Of a stretch of 17,851 bases of DNA, positions 16,360 to 17,851 are shown piece by piece (positions within the stretch are counted from its first letter, which is position 1; every line of letters begins with the position of its first letter). This DNA is from JAQYVL01 sp964578935 (GTDB lineage: Bacteria > Desulfobacterota > Desulfobacteria > Desulfobacterales > SURF-7). The stretch is taken from positions 1-17,851 of the forward strand of contig CAZOEW010000062.1 in assembly GCA_964578935.1 (NCBI GenBank), read 5' to 3'. Made by a program: the position numbers and the translations under genes. The notes beneath the pieces were generated by a model. It had not been told where the DNA came from. It ran no database searches and was given only the letters and a program-made list of their open reading frames with translations.

Positions 16360-16593
16360 CAGTAAAATGGGGAACCGATCGGCAAACCCCTTCCGTTTCC
16401 GGAATGTTATGGTTGTTTTTTTGGATTGAACTATTTTTTTCAGCAGGTTACGGTCTCCGCATACCGGGCAGAGCTCGCTGCTCTGATCATCCTGCTGAAT
16501 TTTAAGTTGAAGTTCCGTCCAGCCTTTGCCCGCGGAATCACTGATCGCGCAGTTGTGGTTTCCGGAAGCGAGCAGTTTTTTATAAAAAGTTTT
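16348..16593 (-). pseudogene. Possible remnant of a NuoG/FdhA-type Fe-S subunit gene
   Basis: The 350-bp gap between the VanZ gene and the TRAP protein gene contains an open minus-strand frame of 81 codons, bounded by stops at 16594-16596 and 16348-16350 and lacking any ATG, GTG or TTG where one is needed. Its first half reads LLASGNHNCAISDSAGKG, then WTELQLKIQQ, then SELCPVCGDRNLLKK. From memory this resembles the His/Cys cluster region of NuoG-like and formate-dehydrogenase-type subunits (SGNHNC, then WT..Q, then LCP.WG.C.LQ). The C-terminal 35 residues are basic and then hydrophobic and look non-coding. I read it as a decayed gene fragment; the alternative is a chance frame with a CPVC motif. 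It overlaps the end of the VanZ gene by 14 bases. Confidence 0.4.
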
Positions 16594-17005
16594 TTATTTT
16601 GTCAATGCGCGAATGATAGGGATATGCGGAATCGTATCTTCGAACAACGTTTTGATAAATTAAGACTCCGCAGATACTGCCGAGCATATCTGCCGCTGCA
16701 TCAAGGAGATCAGCCTTCCTCCCCGGCACAAAAGATTGATGGATTTCGTCACTTATACCATACAGGGATGAGAAGATGATGGCGAAAAGAACCCTTCTGC
16801 TGATAAGGCTTTCACGGCAGGCGCCACCTATGGCTCTGAAAAACAGAGCGCCGAGGATGAAATAGGTGATGAAATGAAAGGCCTTGTCAAGTTGGTCTAT
16901 ATTCGAAATGGATGCGGGAAGCGGTCGGGATGACTGGACATATATCAACAGACAATAGATAAAAACAGGCAGCCGGTAAAAAAGAAGATCGTTGGATTTT
17001 TTCAT
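16580..17005 (-). CDS. VanZ-family membrane protein
   Basis: This is a 141-residue small integral membrane protein. The hydrophobic segments are LPVFIYCLLIYVQSS near the start, FHFITYFILGALFF in the middle, VLFAIIFSSLYGISDE, and a last one around LGSICGVLIY. The stretch SDEIHQSFVPGRKADLLDAAADMLGS is the clear VanZ signature (D-E-x-H-Q-x-F-x-P-G-R, then D-x-x-A-D). VanZ homologues are common in bacteria; apart from teicoplanin resistance in VanZ itself their role is mostly unknown, so resistance should not be assumed here. ATG 17005 is chosen; a TTG at 17071 would add 22 residues, and neither has a clear ribosome site. It lies 72 bases downstream of thrS on the same strand and may be co-transcribed with it. 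Confidence 0.85.
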   Translation of the reverse strand: MKKSNDLLFYRLPVFIYCLLIYVQSSRPLPASISNIDQLDKAFHFITYFILGALFFRAIGGACRESLISRRVLFAIIFSSLYGISDEIHQSFVPGRKADLLDAAADMLGSICGVLIYQNVVRRYDSAYPYHSRIDKIKNFL

Positions 17006-17077
17006 TACAAACACGAAGTTTTTTATGCGTTTACGGTCGAGTCCTGTGATAAACACATACAAACAGATCAAAACCGA

Positions 17078-17851
17078 TTAAAAAATTTCAAGATCGAGTT
17101 TTCTTTCCCGAATGTGCTCAAGAACATGGAGAAAAAAATCGTTCCGGGTTATGCCGTATTTTACATTGCCGTCAAGGGTCCTGACCGAAAGAGTTCCGGA
17201 TTCTTTTTCTTTTTCGCCAATGGTAAGGATCAGCGGTATTTTGTTAAGCTGGGCCTCTCGTATCTTTTTTTTCAGGCTTTCACTTCTGTCATCAACCTCT
17301 GTGCGCAGCCCCTTTTTTTCGAACAGATCTCTGAGTTCATTTGCGACCGGTATCAGATCATCATTCATCGGAAGGATAACCGCTTGTGTCGGAGCCAGCC
17401 AGAGGGGAAATTTCCCGGCGAAATGTTCGGTCAGAATCCCGAAAAACCGTTCAATGGATCCGTACACAACTCGATGGATCATAATCGGTCTGTGTCTTTC
17501 GTTGTCTTTTCCGATATAGGAAAGATCAAATCTTTCCGGCAGGGACATGTCAAGCTGAATCGTCCCGCATTGCCAGGTTCTGCCAAGCGCGTCTTTGATG
17601 TGAATGTCAATCTTGGGTCCGTAAAAAGCGCCATCCCCTTCATTGACCTGATATGGATCTCCGTAAGTGTCCAGTGCTGCCCGCAGCCCTGCCGTTGCCT
17701 TTTCCCATTGTTCATCAGACCCGATCGATTTCTGGGGGCGTGTTGACAGTTCCAGGTGGAAATCGAGCCCGAAAGTTCCGTAGATTCGTTCAACAAGTTT
17801 CAGAACCCCTAAAATTTCCGATTCGATCTGATCCGGAGTCATGAAGATATG
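17078..17851 (-). CDS. thrS: Threonyl-tRNA synthetase, C-terminal part (5' partial)
   Basis: This is the last 257 residues of ThrRS, the class II synthetase that charges tRNA-Thr. The frame is open through the right edge of the window (HIFMTPDQ corresponds to the HIF motif of the family), so the N-terminal editing part and motif 1 are outside. Visible features are GDGAFYGPKIDIHIKDALGR and WQCGTIQLDMSLPERF in the catalytic core, motif 3 HRPIMIHRVVYGSIERFFGI, and then the HGTP-type anticodon-binding domain from WLAPTQAVILPMND to the end, with EVDDRSESLKKKIREAQ and TIGEKE. The gene ends in TAA. It is the first gene of the visible minus-strand group, followed by the VanZ gene. Confidence 0.97.
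   Translation of the reverse strand, partial: HIFMTPDQIESEILGVLKLVERIYGTFGLDFHLELSTRPQKSIGSDEQWEKATAGLRAALDTYGDPYQVNEGDGAFYGPKIDIHIKDALGRTWQCGTIQLDMSLPERFDLSYIGKDNERHRPIMIHRVVYGSIERFFGILTEHFAGKFPLWLAPTQAVILPMNDDLIPVANELRDLFEKKGLRTEVDDRSESLKKKIREAQLNKIPLILTIGEKEKESGTLSVRTLDGNVKYGITRNDFFLHVLEHIRERKLDLEIF

Noticed and set aside
1..17851. CRISPR array, tRNA or rRNA gene
   Set aside because: No regular short repeats with spacers and no cloverleaf or rRNA-like sequence were seen on either strand.

Overview
The window looks like a chromosome segment of a strictly anaerobic bacterium, most likely a Desulfobacterota (sulfate-reducer or syntroph relative). The reasons are two very long fused HdrA proteins, a MetV/MetF pair of the Wood-Ljungdahl methyl branch, a DsrK-like CCG-domain protein, TRAP-type binding proteins, and intensive use of selenocysteine (Sec). 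This lineage is inferred from gene content only; there is no marker RNA in the window.

Layout. Positions 2-454 hold the 3' end of pgi (glucose-6-phosphate isomerase). After a 270-bp gap with a candidate promoter, a plus-strand operon runs from 726 to 11062: hdrA-1 (726-3746), mvhD-1 (3856-4605), hdrA-2 (4615-7647), mvhD-2 (7647-8060), a DsrK/HdrD-like gene copy 1 (8092-9414), metV (9455-10126) and metF (10139-11062). It is closed by a strong intrinsic terminator at 11144-11177. A 14-bp perfect palindrome follows, and then a second transcription unit holding an identical second copy of the DsrK/HdrD-like gene (11341-12663) and a small cupin gene (12673-13035). The rest is on the minus strand: two solitary TRAP-transporter binding proteins (13299-14384 and 14827-16230), a possible remnant of an Fe-S subunit gene (16348-16593), a VanZ-family protein (16580-17005) and the 3' part of thrS (17078-17851).

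The central observation is that six genes in this 12-kb block are each interrupted by exactly one in-frame TGA. At every one the protein family continues without a shift on the other side, the TGA falls where relatives have a conserved cysteine, and a hairpin with its apical loop about 20-25 nt downstream fits the bacterial SECIS rules. A gene caller ignorant of Sec would break the locus into twelve or so fragments. Read through, it encodes HdrA (1006 aa, Sec61), MvhD (249 aa, Sec67), HdrA (1010 aa, Sec64), MvhD (137 aa, Sec16) and two copies of a 440-aa HdrC-CCG protein (Sec245).

How the genes probably work together: MetF with MetV is the methylenetetrahydrofolate reductase module. MetVF next to HdrABC-MvhD is known from acetogens such as Moorella, where flavin-based electron bifurcation or confurcation is proposed. 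Here the module is expanded to two fused HdrA proteins (each with two predicted FAD domains), two MvhD proteins and a single DsrK-like disulfide-reductase-type subunit. No hydrogenase, formate dehydrogenase or NADH dehydrogenase (Flox-type) subunit lies in the window, so the external electron partner of MvhD is not visible. A complex built from all these parts is inference from gene order.
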